DNA of 64,000 nucleotides from Astrothelium macrocarpum (GCA_021030915.1 JAGEMR010000064.1:99936-163935), one strand, 5' to 3'. Shown: positions 24,301-36,600, numbered from the stretch's first letter. Notes: a model not told the origin generated them from the sequence alone. Numbers and translations are program-made.

Positions 24301-26394
24301 GCGACTCATGCTGACATAGATCGCTTGCGTAAAGAAGCGGTTATGCCTATACGAACAACGGACGGTGAAATTTCCTTAAGAAGTTGCGAGGATACGTCAC
24401 TGGCATGGTTTGTACCTGATAGAGAGCGCTTAAAAGCATGTTTCTCTGGGAAATTGAACTTCTTGGACTTCAGCGCAAAAGAAGTTGAGCGGCTGGGTAC
24501 ACTTTTGGAACGATTTGGCGTTCGACAAAGATATCTTGCCCAGAACGTGTCAGAAACCACGCTGACTCAGGGTGAGCTACGACCGGAGCCTCCTGCTCAA
24601 TACGCGCTCAGGTCTAAAGCTGAATTTATGTCCCGGTAAGTATTGATTGCATGTATAGCAATTAATGGATGGCTAATCTCAAATTGCAGCCTGATCACTA
24701 AAAACAAACGCGAAACAATGAAAGAGCAGCTCTCGAAAACTGAGGTCTTTTCGACACGAGATCTCGTGCTCCGTCGTACGGTCCGAACCTCTCTAGGTCA
24801 GGAAATCCACGCCGACGACATAGGGCGTGTACGTTTACAAGCTGATCAGGGTCGTGTTGTGGTGTATCTCAACGCTGAGGACACTACATCAGGGAGGTTC
24901 CCTTGGTATCATATAAAAGAAGAGCTGTGTAAGTTCTTTGACATTCCAAATACCAAGCGAGACCTTGCCTTGGGAATTCTCTCAATGGATGATGTAGGTG
25001 CGATTGAGGACATGCTAGAACGAAATGATATCTTGCAAGATCCCGAGCCAAGCACGCGTCAAGCCCATGACAATTTTAGCTACAACGCAGGCTCGCAACA
25101 ATCGTCAACCATCCAGCGCGAGTTTACCCCAGTGACTCCGTCTTCTTTCGATGCCTCTTCTCGTCTTACCCCACCTATATTTACTTTCGGAGCTCAGTCT
25201 CCCTCTTCTCGTCCTGCCACACCTATGTCCCCTTTCGGAGCTCCATCTTCCCCTTCCATACCAATAAGTCGTGAATCTGAATTCCAAGGAGGTACATTCA
25301 GCTTCAGAGCCAGTACTTTGTCACCTTCACCCGCGCCAAGACCTGTTTCGTCTCCATCACGCGGTCTATCAAGCACACCGATAAACTACGTCATTGACCC
25401 TGCAAGGATTGAAGCTGCTGCTCAAAGCTTTCAACCTGAACGATTCGTGGCCGTCTCTCCATTTTGCGCATCTCCATTTTTCTCTTCTTGGAACACGCAA
25501 GGATCGAGTGGACCCCGGAGCTCACCAGACGAACCATTTTCTTTCGTCGACACCGAAGAGGTTGACGCAGATCCTTTCAATTTCAGTGCAATACAGAGCG
25601 CATTGCCATCGACCACTCCACTACAGTCTCCACCTCAGAGATCACCCGGGACGTCCAGTAGATATGCTTCACCATCGCCAGCACCATCACCATCGCCAGC
25701 ACCATCGCCATCTCCGGCACCATCACCAGCACCAGCACCACCACGATCACCAGGTGGAGGTGGATATGAGCAGGAGATTGGATATGGGGGCGAGCTCTTT
25801 GTACGTCTATTCGTCCTTACACACGAATGAAACAAGCGGACAACATCCGTGCTGACTCAATCTAGGTCTACAAGTTTCTTCTCAATCGTTTCAGTATCAG
25901 CAGCAAGTGCTGGACAAGTCGTTCTCGATCTCGCTATGGCCTTCCAGCTTTCAGCGAGCCGGAACGAGAGTATTCTGACTTCACCGTAGGCAGAACAGTC
26001 GTCACGCAAGCCATTACAAAGTGGCTGGTGTCCTCAGGGTGTTCAGAAGCGGCCATGTGGAATGGGCGAGATGTGACCTACCATTTTGAGGTGAAGACGA
26101 CGACAGATAGAAGTGATGAGCCATTCATGATGAGTAACAACCAAGTCAGATTAGTAAGTTCAGCATTTTTCGGTCTCTTTACTCTCGTTTGAGCAATGGG
26201 CATGCTAACTAGATCTGCCACGTATATAGGCTCGCCAATGGCACCACAGTCCGGACGATGTGTACATTATCCTGCGTGTGTATCGTTTGATTTCAGATCC
26301 TCGATTTCTTGTCTATCTCGATCCTTTTGCACAAATGATAGCGGGAAGATTGCACTTTCATGCCCGCGACGGATACGAAGTCCGACCTTTGTAG
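21394..26394 (+). CDS. NO VEIN-type protein: HSP90-like ATPase plus C-terminal NOV/DUF3883 nuclease-like domain
   Basis: A 1549-residue protein in seven exons: 21394-21512, 21566-22379, 22436-23976, 24024-24635, 24690-25800, 25866-26153 and 26230-26394. All introns are GT-AG, phases agree, and conserved blocks cross the splices. The N-terminus carries a sacsin/NOV-type GHKL ATPase: THFLFELVQNADD (residues 50-62), NEVGFTKDNV, and GEKGIGFKSVFKVSD as the ATP-lid motif. A large alpha-helical middle follows, then a Ser/Pro-rich linker with SPAPSP repeats (25670-25750). The C-terminus is a NOV_C/DUF3883 domain with GYGGELFVYKFLL, YSDFTV and HFEVKTTTD (Glu1474, Lys1476), then PFMMSNNQVR. The E-x-K arrangement is what a restriction-endonuclease-like fold would use. 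Plant NO VEIN is the named relative; function in fungi is not established. Confidence 0.88.
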
Positions 26395-27071
26395 CATAAA
26401 AATTCCTTTATACCAGAAAATTATGGAACGGGCTCGAGTATTTGAGCTGTTCAAAATTAAAAGAATTGCCTCGATAATTATGCAATTCCGATCTGTGTGC
26501 CTGATAACTCTAAAACTATTAGGTAAATGACCCAGCTGAGGCCCGTAAAACCACGTGCCTGGCTTGGAGTCGGGTTTATGTCGAGGGAGCAGAATAGTAA
26601 CCGGTTGCGAAGATGTCATGTTTGAGCGTTTGCGAAGGAATGAAGGTAGCGCTTACAAGGAGCTGAAGACGTTTGGTAAGAACAATAGTCTTGGTGAAGC
26701 GTGAAAGCTTGATGTGGAATTGAAGAAGGCTTATGCTGATTCAGCTTTGTGGCGCTTATTGATCCAGCCGCGTTTGCGACCTGACAAATAGCAATTGACA
26801 CACGACCGGTTCCAACTTAGGCTCTTTGAGCTTGACGCCAGTGGCGAAGGCAAAAACTAAACTATTACTGCTGGTCGACAATTTATCTTCTCCTATGTCT
26901 AGGCTTAGTTGTCAGGCACGAAAAGCAGCCGAGTTTTGGAACTAGAATGTCTGCAATGCGGCCGCTTTAATATATTTGCTCCGTTCGTTGGACATTGAAA
27001 AGACGTGATTGATTTTGAGTACTGCAGGTCCTATAATGGATTGACAATTAACCAGGTATACTGCGTGCTTT
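26395..27071. other. Intergenic, no gene recognised
   Basis: About 680 bp between convergent genes. Only short frames without motifs were seen. Confidence 0.5.
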
Positions 27072-28106
27072 TTAAGCTTGCTTCTCTGCGTCGCTCAGAG
27101 GTACGTCAGTCCTTGGCCAGAAATGGCTTAGGTCACCGACAGGAAGATTTATCCCTAAACGCATCTCTGCTGCCATAATAACAAAAGTCATGTACCACCC
27201 TAGTGCGGCGACTACGAATCTGCAATGGAGAAAGCATATGTTAGCGAACGAAACGATCAGTTGGGGCGGGGGTTACTGATGGGTTTCATACAATAAAGCT
27301 CCGCCAGTCTACAAGAATATGTCAGCGGAATGCGAGCATGCAGGAGGGTTTGCAAGGCGACCATACCTTCTGGAGCCTTTCAGCCGTTGTGTAATGCCCA
27401 GTCCCGACCTTGAAGTAAGCTCCGGCGAGCAGCCATGCCGCGATAGTGACGAAGAGGAAAATGCCTGCAAAGACGCAGTTCGTTTTCAGGGTGAAGATAA
27501 AGAATGTCAAAAGTGCAAAGCCCCAAACCAGGAGGTATAATCCTACAACGGAATTGAATTCTTTGCTGGCTGCGCCTTCTGCGGCATTGCCCGTGGTGGA
27601 GTAGGCTCCGGCAAGATTGAGAGTAGGAAGCTGCAACAGCCCGAATGAAAGCCAGAAGACCGCGAAGAGGCTCTGCACCATCATCTGGACAGGACGCGGT
27701 CAACGTCAGATAGGATCTCAAGCTGCATATGCTCGCGACGTACCGCAAAGAAGTTACCCATAACCCACTCAAATATGGTGCCAAGTATCAACAGCACAGG
27801 TCCAGTGAAGAAAAAGATGCCAGCTACACCCGCAAGACCGGAAGCGCCGCCCCATCCCATCAGAACGGTTGCAAATGTAAAGGTGGAGATCACGAAACCC
27901 ACGAAACCCATCGCCGTTGGATTGGCAAAGCGTTTGAGAGCATCTCCAGAGTGTGGCGTCTTTGGGGTCAAATACAACTTCTCGAACAGCTCTGGAGAGA
28001 TAGAAACGGCGCCGCTTGTCTGGGTTTTACTGAGATTCAGTCCACCGTTCTTTTCCGACTCAATCTCCTCATTGCTCAGGGTTCGGTGGGTTGGGAGATT
28101 CGACAT
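27072..28106 (-). CDS. Acetate/ammonium-type transporter, ATO (GPR1/FUN34/YaaH, Ady2-like) family
   Basis: A 281-residue six-TM transporter of the AceTr family, known for acetate uptake. Exons are 28106-27744, 27684-27367, 27308-27292 and 27219-27072; the third exon is only 17 nt. The N-terminal tail is hydrophilic with a helix ending ALKRFANPTAMGFVGF, which replaces the usual NPAPLGL signature at the first membrane segment. Further blocks are LQLPTLNLAGAYSTTG and GLYLLVWGFALLTFFIFTLKTN. The last exon supplies ALGWYMTFVIMAAEM and the C-terminal tail ending DVPLSDAEKQA. The micro-exon is required to keep TGGALL in frame into FVVAALGW. Membrane location is the plasma membrane in known members. 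Confidence 0.93.
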
Positions 28107-29849
28107 GGCGAAATCGCACTCTCAGCTGGAGGCTCTTGTAAAGACTCACAGGAAGTATAGGCGGTAGCGAAGTAAAGCACGCGCTGAGATTGGCGTGACT
28201 GTTGGTACGGGCATCGAACGCTTTTGTATCTATCGTGCCGCATCCCTAGGTCCAGGCCCACGGCCATTTAGCTGAGTGATGCCTCATTGAGCTTACAGCC
28301 CTAATTGGATCAGCAGCTGACTGGCATTGGCATGATGATCTTATGCGTGCCAATTGATGAGAGGTTGGCCTGAGTACCTAGGTAGAGTATAGTGGTTCTG
28401 GGGTGCATTGCGAGGATTCTTAGTGCAAGCCATTGCGGGGTGTCAAGACCTCCTTGTTCTTTATTCAACCGGCAGTTACCTCAGAACCATGCGAAAGGCT
28501 TTTCTTTAGCTGAAGTCCAGCGAGAAAGACCGTCGGACATCATGCGAATACGTCATGCCGGTGGAAAAACCTGGGGAAGATGCACGGTTAATGTTTCTTC
28601 GACGCTTGTTCACTGATACTATACAACGGCTCTGCCACAACTGTATAATTTGTTCCACGACAATCAATCCGCTCAATTCTTACATTGGACGCTGATGAAG
28701 AACACGAGGTTTTCATCCTAAGAAAAAGTGGTATATTCAAATTTGGCTTCCGCCCTATACGCTGAGGCAACTACTGGGTAGCGAGTCCGGTTCTCCGGGA
28801 TTCATGCATTCGGGTACTGTTTCTTGGCCGGAAAGCGAGCGTGCCAACCGAAAGTTGAGGTGATGGAATAGCACGAAACTAGATTGAGGCTAGTTGTGGC
28901 ATTGCTGAGTCATTTAGCCATAGCCTCTGGTGGTGAATTCGGCTATTGCTGGTGATGCGTTGACCACTATTGGAATAATGTATCTCAGTACCACCAATCC
29001 TCGAGCAGCTTAGTTAATTGAAGGCGTACCTTGAAATATTCGTGACAATGCATGCAAACGTCGTTGTACAAGCGATGGATATAGGTCCACAGAAACTTGG
29101 TAGACGAACATCGCTCTTGCACCTTGCCTCCAGTTATTGTATCATCACCAATAATTCAATCTTGTTGATAGCTCTCACTGGCTCCCCTACTTATCGTGGC
29201 TGTGCCTGGTTCCTCCTATCTATAGCGGGCGTGCCAGAACAGACGACCAGAGTTGTTCCCTCGCCCTATTGGATGGTTGTTTCTCCATCCTCACAAATCT
29301 ATTTGTGAGCATTCTCGCTATACGAGCGTTGACAAAGCCCGCCTCGTCTTGAGCTCTTTTTTTGTTCGCGTTATTTGGCAGGATTGATGAGCGTGAGATG
29401 ACATGGTCGGCCTTTGGTGCCTGCTTTCGCCCCGTGGGGGTTCGTCCACTAGTGCTTAGATCGCGTGCTAGTCTTTGGAAGGATCAGTGACCATGGGCAC
29501 GTGTGCACTCTCATCTCGTACCTTACTTCTTGGTAGTTGCAATACTCATTAATTGATCAATCGCCTCGCTAGCTATCAGTACAATGGTACCAGGTATTGC
29601 AGCTTCAGCTCAAGGGTCTCACGTGTCCAACACAATGCGGGGATTCGGGAAGGGGCGCCAGCAGCAGCCTCGCTCCATCTCTCTGCGTCCCTATTTTCCA
29701 GACTGATGTTAGAGTCCCAGGTGCGCCGCTTCATGGTCAGTGTTGCTTGACAGCCTTCTCAGGATCACATTGTGGGCAATGATCGTATCAGCCTCGAAAC
29801 TGTCTTGAGGCTGAGCCAGAGCTGTGATAAGTCGACTGGCGCTTGCGCA
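28107..29849. other. Intergenic, 1.7 kb, no gene recognised
   Basis: This separates two divergently transcribed genes. The palindrome TACCTAGGTA is at 28375-28384. Frames such as 29018-29308 (plus) have no recognisable features. I see no RNA gene or transposon. Confidence 0.5.
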
Positions 29850-32273
29850 ATGGATCCCGCCACGGCTAGCCATGTGGCAAGTGTCGCGTTTTCGGTCGCC
29901 ATAGGCGCTTACGGGGTGGGAGAAGTGCTGTATACCTTCATACAAGATGTAAAGAGTTTGGACTCCACAACCAGTGCATTCGCTGGAGAAATCAAAGCCT
30001 TGGGAGCAGCCTGTCGTGTAGTGAGCAATCGATTGCAAGACATTGTCAAAGACCATGAGGATCAGAGCCCGCAACGTAGCAGCTCCAATTGCGATTCTTT
30101 CCAGCTCTGGTCGTGTCTTGACCACCAAATTTCTGATTGCCAGAAGACTATCTCCCAGCTGCAAGAGGCAGTCAGCTGTCTCAAGAAGGATCCCAGTAAA
30201 GAGACAAGCTTCCTTGGTCAGGTGGTCCGCCAGATCAAGTTAAATATGAAGACGAAAGACATAGCTGAAGCCAGAAATCGGATCCGGTCTCATACAGCCA
30301 GCCTTCAAATTTTGCTCCAATCCATGGCCATGTAAGTCTTCAGTTTGGTGCGCACTTCTCTCTATTGCTAATTGTCGGTAACCAGTGAAATTGCTTACGT
30401 TGCACCACAACGAACGGACCAGCGACTTCGAACTTACCTTGCTGAGCTTACGGAGAAAAGGCAGCATTTGGAATTTCTTCGCGCTGAGCGCGATCCAGGA
30501 GACACACAAACTCAGAAGAAACAGGAAGAAGATATTCTTCGGACCAGCGAACAGATCATCTCTAGTGGTGAGACCCTCTATGCTTCCAGTGTGGCTGGCG
30601 GCTCCATACTTGAAGAGCTGGCACCCGGAAAGAAAAGCCACATATATGATTGGATGGAAAACGCAAATGCGATCGATGGTCTGGCCCGTGGGCCTTCGGA
30701 TAAGGTACAAGACACACCTCCCAGCTTCACAGATTTCCGAGAGGTTCAGCCCGCCTTTACGGAAGATGCCACATCCTTGCCACCACCTGCAGCTCCGTCC
30801 AAATTGAACCAGAATGAAGAGAGCCGGGATGAAGAACTTGAAGACGATAGTGACTTAGATTCAGAAGACAGCTTCGTCTTGGATACTGCGCAGCAAGTAA
30901 TCATTACTGGCCGCGAAGCATTTCAGCGTCAGGACTACACTGAAGCTAGTGCAACACTGGGAGAAGCATTCAGAATTGTCCGCGAGTTACCTCTCAATCG
31001 TCAAACCATTTGCGACCCGTGTGAAATGCGATATATGCTCGGTGTCTGCGCTTTTTACCTCGAGGAGCCCTCAGCTGCTGAAGTCGCTCTTCTTGCCGTC
31101 ATCGAAAATACGCCCAAAGCAAAGACACAAGACGACAGTCGCAGGCTTCAAGTCTGTGATGCAGGCCACTTGCTCTCTCTAGTCTATATCAAGCTCGGTA
31201 GAATCGAACAAGCTCGACTCTACTGCGAAAATGCGCTACAGGGACGACGACGCCTTCTTGGGAAGACGAGTGATGCGAGCTGCCAGTCCTTGGCACTAAT
31301 GGCACGGATATTGGAGCTAAATGGGAATACTTCTCGCAGTAAGATCGTAAACATGATGATTCCCGAAGCCAAGAGAGAAGAATTGGTCAACTTTTACAAG
31401 TACGTTGGATTAAATGCTCAAAATAGCTCCGAAAAAGATATCGTCCTTCAGAATAAATCACAACCTTCCAGCCCGTCTCAGCCTGCCATTGTATCTCTTT
31501 CGAATTCAGCCCAAGATTCCAATCTTTGGAACGGACCTCCAGTTACCATGTCGCAGTCAAGAGAAGTTTCTGTCTCGATAGCACCCAATTTTCCGTATAG
31601 CCAGAGAACGGGATCATATCAGCTTAGTCGAGAATTTGGTGACGACCATAATATTGAGGAGACAATGATGCATATCTCTTGTGAGTCTGACACATCCATC
31701 TCGTGGGCGACAGCATCCAGTCTTCCATCCAGCCAGACAGCAAGATCATATCAGCTTGGTCGAGAATCTGGTAACGACCACGATATCGAGGCAATGAATG
31801 GGTTTATTCCAAATGGGTCTGACACGTCCATCTCTGGTCAGAGTCCACGATATTTCTCGTTCGCCGACTCTCGACCCAGTTTGAGAGTTACCATCATAGC
31901 TGCTGACGGTCTCTATAAACCGGAAATCTTTAGTCTTCCGGATGTTTTCGCTTGCATGAGTATCGATGGCGAGCAAATCAGATGTACTTCTATTGTTTCG
32001 AATACTCTTAATCCACTTTGGAATGAAAGCTTTGACGTGCGAGCAGATACAGAAAGCATACTAAAAGTGGCAATCTTTGACAAAAAGACTTACAAGAAGC
32101 AGGGCTCTCTGGGCTCTGTAAAATTTAAGATTAAATTCGCTATTGAGTTTGGCGTCAGAGTAGGTGAATTGATTACCATAGACCTGGACAAGGCAAATCA
32201 CTTTGGTTTACCGATCGAGGGCAGAGTGATCTTGAAACTTGCAACGGATCTTCTAAGGCAGACCAAGCCATGA
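29850..32273 (+). CDS. PigL_N-like STAND N-domain / TPR-like / C2-domain protein
   Basis: A 789-residue protein in two exons, 29850-30331 and 30386-32273. The N-terminus (MDPATASHVASVAFSVAIGA, then YTFIQDVKSLDSTTSAFAGEI) looks like the fungal N-terminal domain found on STAND/NLR proteins (PigL_N-like). A coiled region follows. Residues about 330-480 form TPR-like helices (GREAFQRQDYTEASATLGEA; HLLSLVYIKLGRIEQARLYC). A Ser-rich linker contains a 132-bp direct duplication. Residues about 658-785 are a C2 domain (LRVTIIAADGLYK, then TLNPLWNESFDV) very like the C2 domain of the Rsp5/NEDD4 ubiquitin ligases, but no WW or HECT domain follows. No nucleotide-binding motif is present. The gene lacks close neighbours. 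It may be a signalling or immune adaptor; function is not known. Confidence 0.82.
31592..31850 (+). repeat. 132-bp direct duplication inside the PigL_N-C2 gene
   Basis: The segment with GSYQLSREFGDDHNIE (from about 31611) is repeated 132 bp later as RSYQLGRESGNDHDIE (from 31743). Both copies are followed by SDTSIS. The copies differ at scattered bases, so the duplication is old. It lies in the disordered linker before the C2 domain and keeps frame. Confidence 0.8.
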
Positions 32274-33884
32274 CGAATACACGCAAGTACTAGCGAAATC
32301 TTAAGCGGTTGCATCTTCTGCCGTCGCGGTTGACATTTCTTATTGTAACTATCAGTGGACTCGGGGCTAATTTACACACGGGAGGAAATTCTGAGAAACA
32401 TAGACGTCCAGGGAGGAGCCTTGTAAATGGCGATCATCTAGGGTGTTTTTCAATCCATGTAGTTACTTTCTTTTACTCTGTACAATTCTCCTAGGACAGA
32501 TCCTCGAATCAATCCACTGAGGTCCTTCGGATCCATTCGCACTTACTCTCGAGGATCACTTGAGGCATGAGTGATAAAGGCACTGGTATAACAATTCAGA
32601 AAGCTTTGTATATGCCCCAGGCTGTTTCACTTCCTATCTCTTCGAAATGGAACTCTTGACGCTGTGGATAAGTTTATCGCATCCAAATCATTCACCTCCG
32701 AACGCTGTGATAGCACGTACAAGCACTGTAGCTTTAAGAAGACAAACAATTTTGGACCGCTCCACGGCATTGAGCCTACGTTTGCGGACGACAAACCTGC
32801 GTGGGCCCAGTATCCTCTCCTCTTCTGCAAGCCATGAGTACGTAAGGTGGCTCTTGCGGCCATTTATACAAATACATAATGTTTTTGACTTAAAGCAAGC
32901 TGAATATTATAACGTTGTGGCATAGTGCGCTGTCCAACCAGAAATTCTTTGGCACGACCCATAGTATTATAGAATCTACGAATTGTTTCATATGGTCCGA
33001 CGCCGGATATGAAGGAGACTGACTTGGTGATAGCTCGGAGAGCAAAGCTTCGCTTTGTTTGATGCAATGACGTTCACTCCATATTTTTAGCCGCCCAAAT
33101 TCTCTATTAAACAAGGCACTTCGCCGAAATCTTACTCAACTACGTTTGCAATTGCTCTTATCATCTCTCTAGGCAGTGCCTGTTTTTTCCTACCTTCTCA
33201 AGTGAGCCCAGGACTATAAAGCTTCTACGAAATACCAAGGCTACAACGACGCAACTGCCATGTCCTGACAAGAAAGCAACCACAGGGTGGTTTAAGCTTT
33301 TTGACTCCTCATTATCTTAGTCACAGTTGCTCGAGCCAAAGAAAGCAATTTCAATAGATAGTCTAGCATTTTGTACTGTTCGAAAGTTTCTTACATTCTT
33401 CCTTCATACGCTTCGGTGAATCAATCTCTCGCCTTTCACAACATTTCTTCCATTGCTGTCGTCCCTGGTGTCACAGAATACATACCGACTGATCTCGACT
33501 TGATAATCCACGCAAATTCCAAGCCTGTGGTGATTATACGCCAATCAAAGCGAACTGTAGATTGAAGTCATGCCATCATTACAGTGAGAACCAAACCGTG
33601 GCTTCAAGCTCTCATAAGGCTGAATAGTATGCTTGCTGTAAGCAACAAACACTGTCCGACAATCTGCTTGACGCATGCAATTACCGATAATTCAATAGGG
33701 TATCAAAAATGCCACACTCCCAGAAATGCAGATCCCAAATATGCAAAATCCCTCCATCATTAGATCATCAAATATTGTTCAGATCAACCCCACCTCGGAT
33801 TCCACATCCAAATCATATCTCCGGCTCTCTCTTTCTGTTCACCGCATTTCCCCATATCACCTCCTCTTCCCTCCCATCCCATTC
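32274..33884. other. Intergenic between convergent genes
   Basis: 1.6 kb without a recognised gene. At 32323-32345 it holds one copy of a 23-bp sequence that recurs exactly at 44358-44380. Open frames at 33371 and 33709 (plus) show no known features. Confidence 0.45.
32323..32345 (+). repeat. 23-bp exact dispersed repeat, copy 1
   Basis: The 23 bases beginning GTCGCGGTTGACATTTCTTA are identical to 44358-44380 in the same orientation. Flanking similarity is weak. This copy is 50 bp after the stop codon of the PigL_N-C2 gene. Confidence 0.8.
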
Positions 33885-36600
33885 CTACCCAGCCGCAGCA
33901 GCCGTCTGCACTGCCATCGGGTCATACACGACATGCTGCAACCACGTCCCCACCCTCCCCATCCCCGTACGACTCCCATCCATCGCCAACCCAGCCATCA
34001 TGCTCGCTGCCGGCCCCGGCGCCTGCTGGCTCCGCGGTCTCTGCTCCGTCGACACAGTAGCAGCCGCAGCAGCAGCAGTCGCGGAGTTCCTACGCGACGC
34101 GAAACCCCGACGCCCGCCAAAGATCTCGCGCGCGCGCTCGGAGTAGCTGCGCGTACGACCAACACCGCGGACCGAGGGCTGCGCTTGCTGTTGCTGTGGT
34201 TGTGGTTGCGCCTGTGGCTGCGGTTGCGGTTGCGGCTGCTGCACTGGCGCCGGGACGACAACGGGATTCGTGCGGCGTCGCGCACTGGTGTTGGCCGTAG
34301 CATGCACGGCGTTAGCATTCGCATTGGCGGCAGCAAGAGCCGCTGCTGCAGCCGCCGCAGCCTGAGCAGCGTGGTCGACGATGTGTGCGCCGTCGAGACC
34401 ACGGCCAGCGTCAGCGCCAGCGCCAGCGTTGTTCGCGCGGACACGAGCCTGGCCGTATGGAGCCGTGATCAGGTCGGCGGCATTGCGGACGTAGTTTTCG
34501 TTGAGGAAGTGGCCGGCTGCGTTGCCGATGCCCCATTCGCGGCCTACGCCTGCGCCGCCGGTGCCGGTGCCGTAGACGTCGACTTCTTCATCGGATGCGA
34601 AGCCGAGGACTTGAAGGCGGCGGGCGAGTTGCTCGTCGGCGCGTTCTTGTGCGCGTCGGCGGTCCATTTCCTGCTGGTAGTTGAGGGCTGGATTGCGGGG
34701 ATTATAGGCGTATTGCTGGTGGATTTGATGGGGGTTTGCGTTTGCTGCAGGAACTCTGCGATAATGAACTTGTACAGGATCGGGCTGGCCTGGAATATTC
34801 ATGTAATGAAGTCTGTCATCGGGAACTGGGTTGTAATTGAACCAGGGACAGTCGCATGTTTTCCAGCGAGCGCCACAGATCATGCAAAACTCCGCCGTAC
34901 AGCGACTAGAACATTGTTACAACCAAAACACAAATATATAGGTAGACGTGAAAAAAGGAATGTTAGCTTACCAGGTCATATGATTGCAACCTTCACGCAG
35001 TTCGACCATGGCCCGGCAATTATAACATCGTTGCCATCCTGCTTCCTTGGCAACCTCTTGGAAACGTTTTAGATCCTCATCATTAGGACATTCCTTGCGA
35101 TTATGCCATTTGCCGTTACATAAGCAGCAGACTTTGGTTTTACATCTTGAACACCGGCCCATTTTTCTTCCGGTAGAAGGATCCATGCGAATATTACTCG
35201 GTTTGATCCATTCCCCGCATCCCCGGGCAGGACAATAGATTCTGTTTTTGGTAGTATATTCTTGATACTTTTTGTTCCAGAGAATTTTGAACTTGTAACT
35301 GAACAAATGTTCGACATGCTTCAATGGAATATGTTCATTCGTACAGCATCTTGGAGGCATATGCTGAGGATCTGTGACAGACATGGTAAAGATACGTTTT
35401 AGGCAGTCACTGCACATGCGATGACCGCAAGAAAGCTTTGCGGATTTTGATATTGGAATATCATCTTGCAGACAGGTCAAGCACTCAATTCTAGAGCGAT
35501 TCTCAGCTTACGCCTAGCAACCTTGGTAGAAAAAATGGAGCATACCTTCGCTCAGGGGCTGGAGGCGGGGCTCGAAATCTGGAGAATAAGCCTGAGTTCC
35601 GCCGTGAATGCTGAGTTGGCGCAACAGAGGGAGCCTTGTCGACCGTCGGCGCAGTTACAGGTATGGCGCGTGGAGTCGGCCTCACAGCTGGTGTCTCACG
35701 AGTGTGAGCAGAATTGCTGCTTCGCCTCAGAGATGGACGAGTCATCACTGGAACATTGTCGCGCATCGAATACGTCCTAGTTGCGGTCAGGATTACTGCA
35801 AGTCATGGCATAGTAGACTCGTCATGACTCGTAATAGCATACCTTGTTATCGGTTTCTGCACTTCACTAGCATTTATTGAATTTCTTGTTCTTGGTGATT
35901 CAGCTGGGGGTGCTGACTGTCTCATTCTCGGCATGTCAGCCGCGGGTACTGCGGTATATCTCAGCTCACGATGCTGAGTAGAGAGTCTTCGAACTGGCGG
36001 CGGAGCAGCCGGAGCTGGCACCGGCGCCGCGTAGACAACTCTCTGCTGGGCTTCCTGATATTCATCTCGCGGAGCGTTTGCTGTGTGAGTCGGCCTCGTT
36101 CTCCGCAAACTTCGTGGAGTAGAGTGCGTATTTTGGGATGATCGACTTCGACTTGGTGATATTGGTTCCGGCGCAACCGGAGGCCTGGTCGAAAGTCTCC
36201 GCGATCCACTTTCTTCCTTCGTCCTCCTGTACACATAGACGGTTTCATTATCCCCGCGCGCATCATGCCGGCGCGCATCAGTTGGATGTCTTCTTCGATG
36301 GTCGCGGTCGCTGGATTTGACTCCTCCACGCGAGCTCGACTTGGAGCTCACGGCTCTTGGACGAGAGTCTGCCACGTAGGACATTCGTGACGATGGCTTG
36401 TCGCGCCTGGCGGTGCGCTGCTCTGGGGTCGAGCCAAAATATGCAACCCTGGCGGCGCGAACGTCCTCTAAGGTGCGCGCATCGCGGGAGGACCTTTCTA
36501 TACATCTCGAAGATTGGTCGCCTGTCTCAGAGCGACGCCTCTTCCGTCTACGCTCCGGTTTGCGGCGGGCCTCGTCCCTCCTGGGATGACTTTTGGCCAT
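33885..36600 (-). CDS. RBR (RING-IBR-RING) E3 ubiquitin-protein ligase
   Basis: An 842-residue RBR ligase in four exons: 36600-35843, 35776-35546, 35490-34972 and 34905-33885. The first two exons encode a long basic Arg/Ser-rich region beginning MAKSHPRRDEARRKPERRRK. RING1 begins IECLTCLQDD just after the second splice and includes KLSCGHRMCSDCLKRIF. The IBR part has IYCPARGCGEWIKPSN and KTKVCCLCNGKWH. RING2 starts WQRCYNCRAMVELREGCNHM and continues over the last splice as TCRCTAEFCMICGARWKTCDC, so the expected catalytic Cys region is present. The C-terminus has Gln/Pro and Ala runs (34170-34250, 34320-34380). RBR enzymes transfer ubiquitin through a Cys intermediate on RING2. Upstream start choice is open: a further ATG lies at 36696. 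Confidence 0.9.

Noticed and set aside
33726..35072. 448-codon plus-strand frame
   Set aside because: Antisense to the last exons of the RBR ligase; the zinc-binding Cys patterns are on the minus strand.
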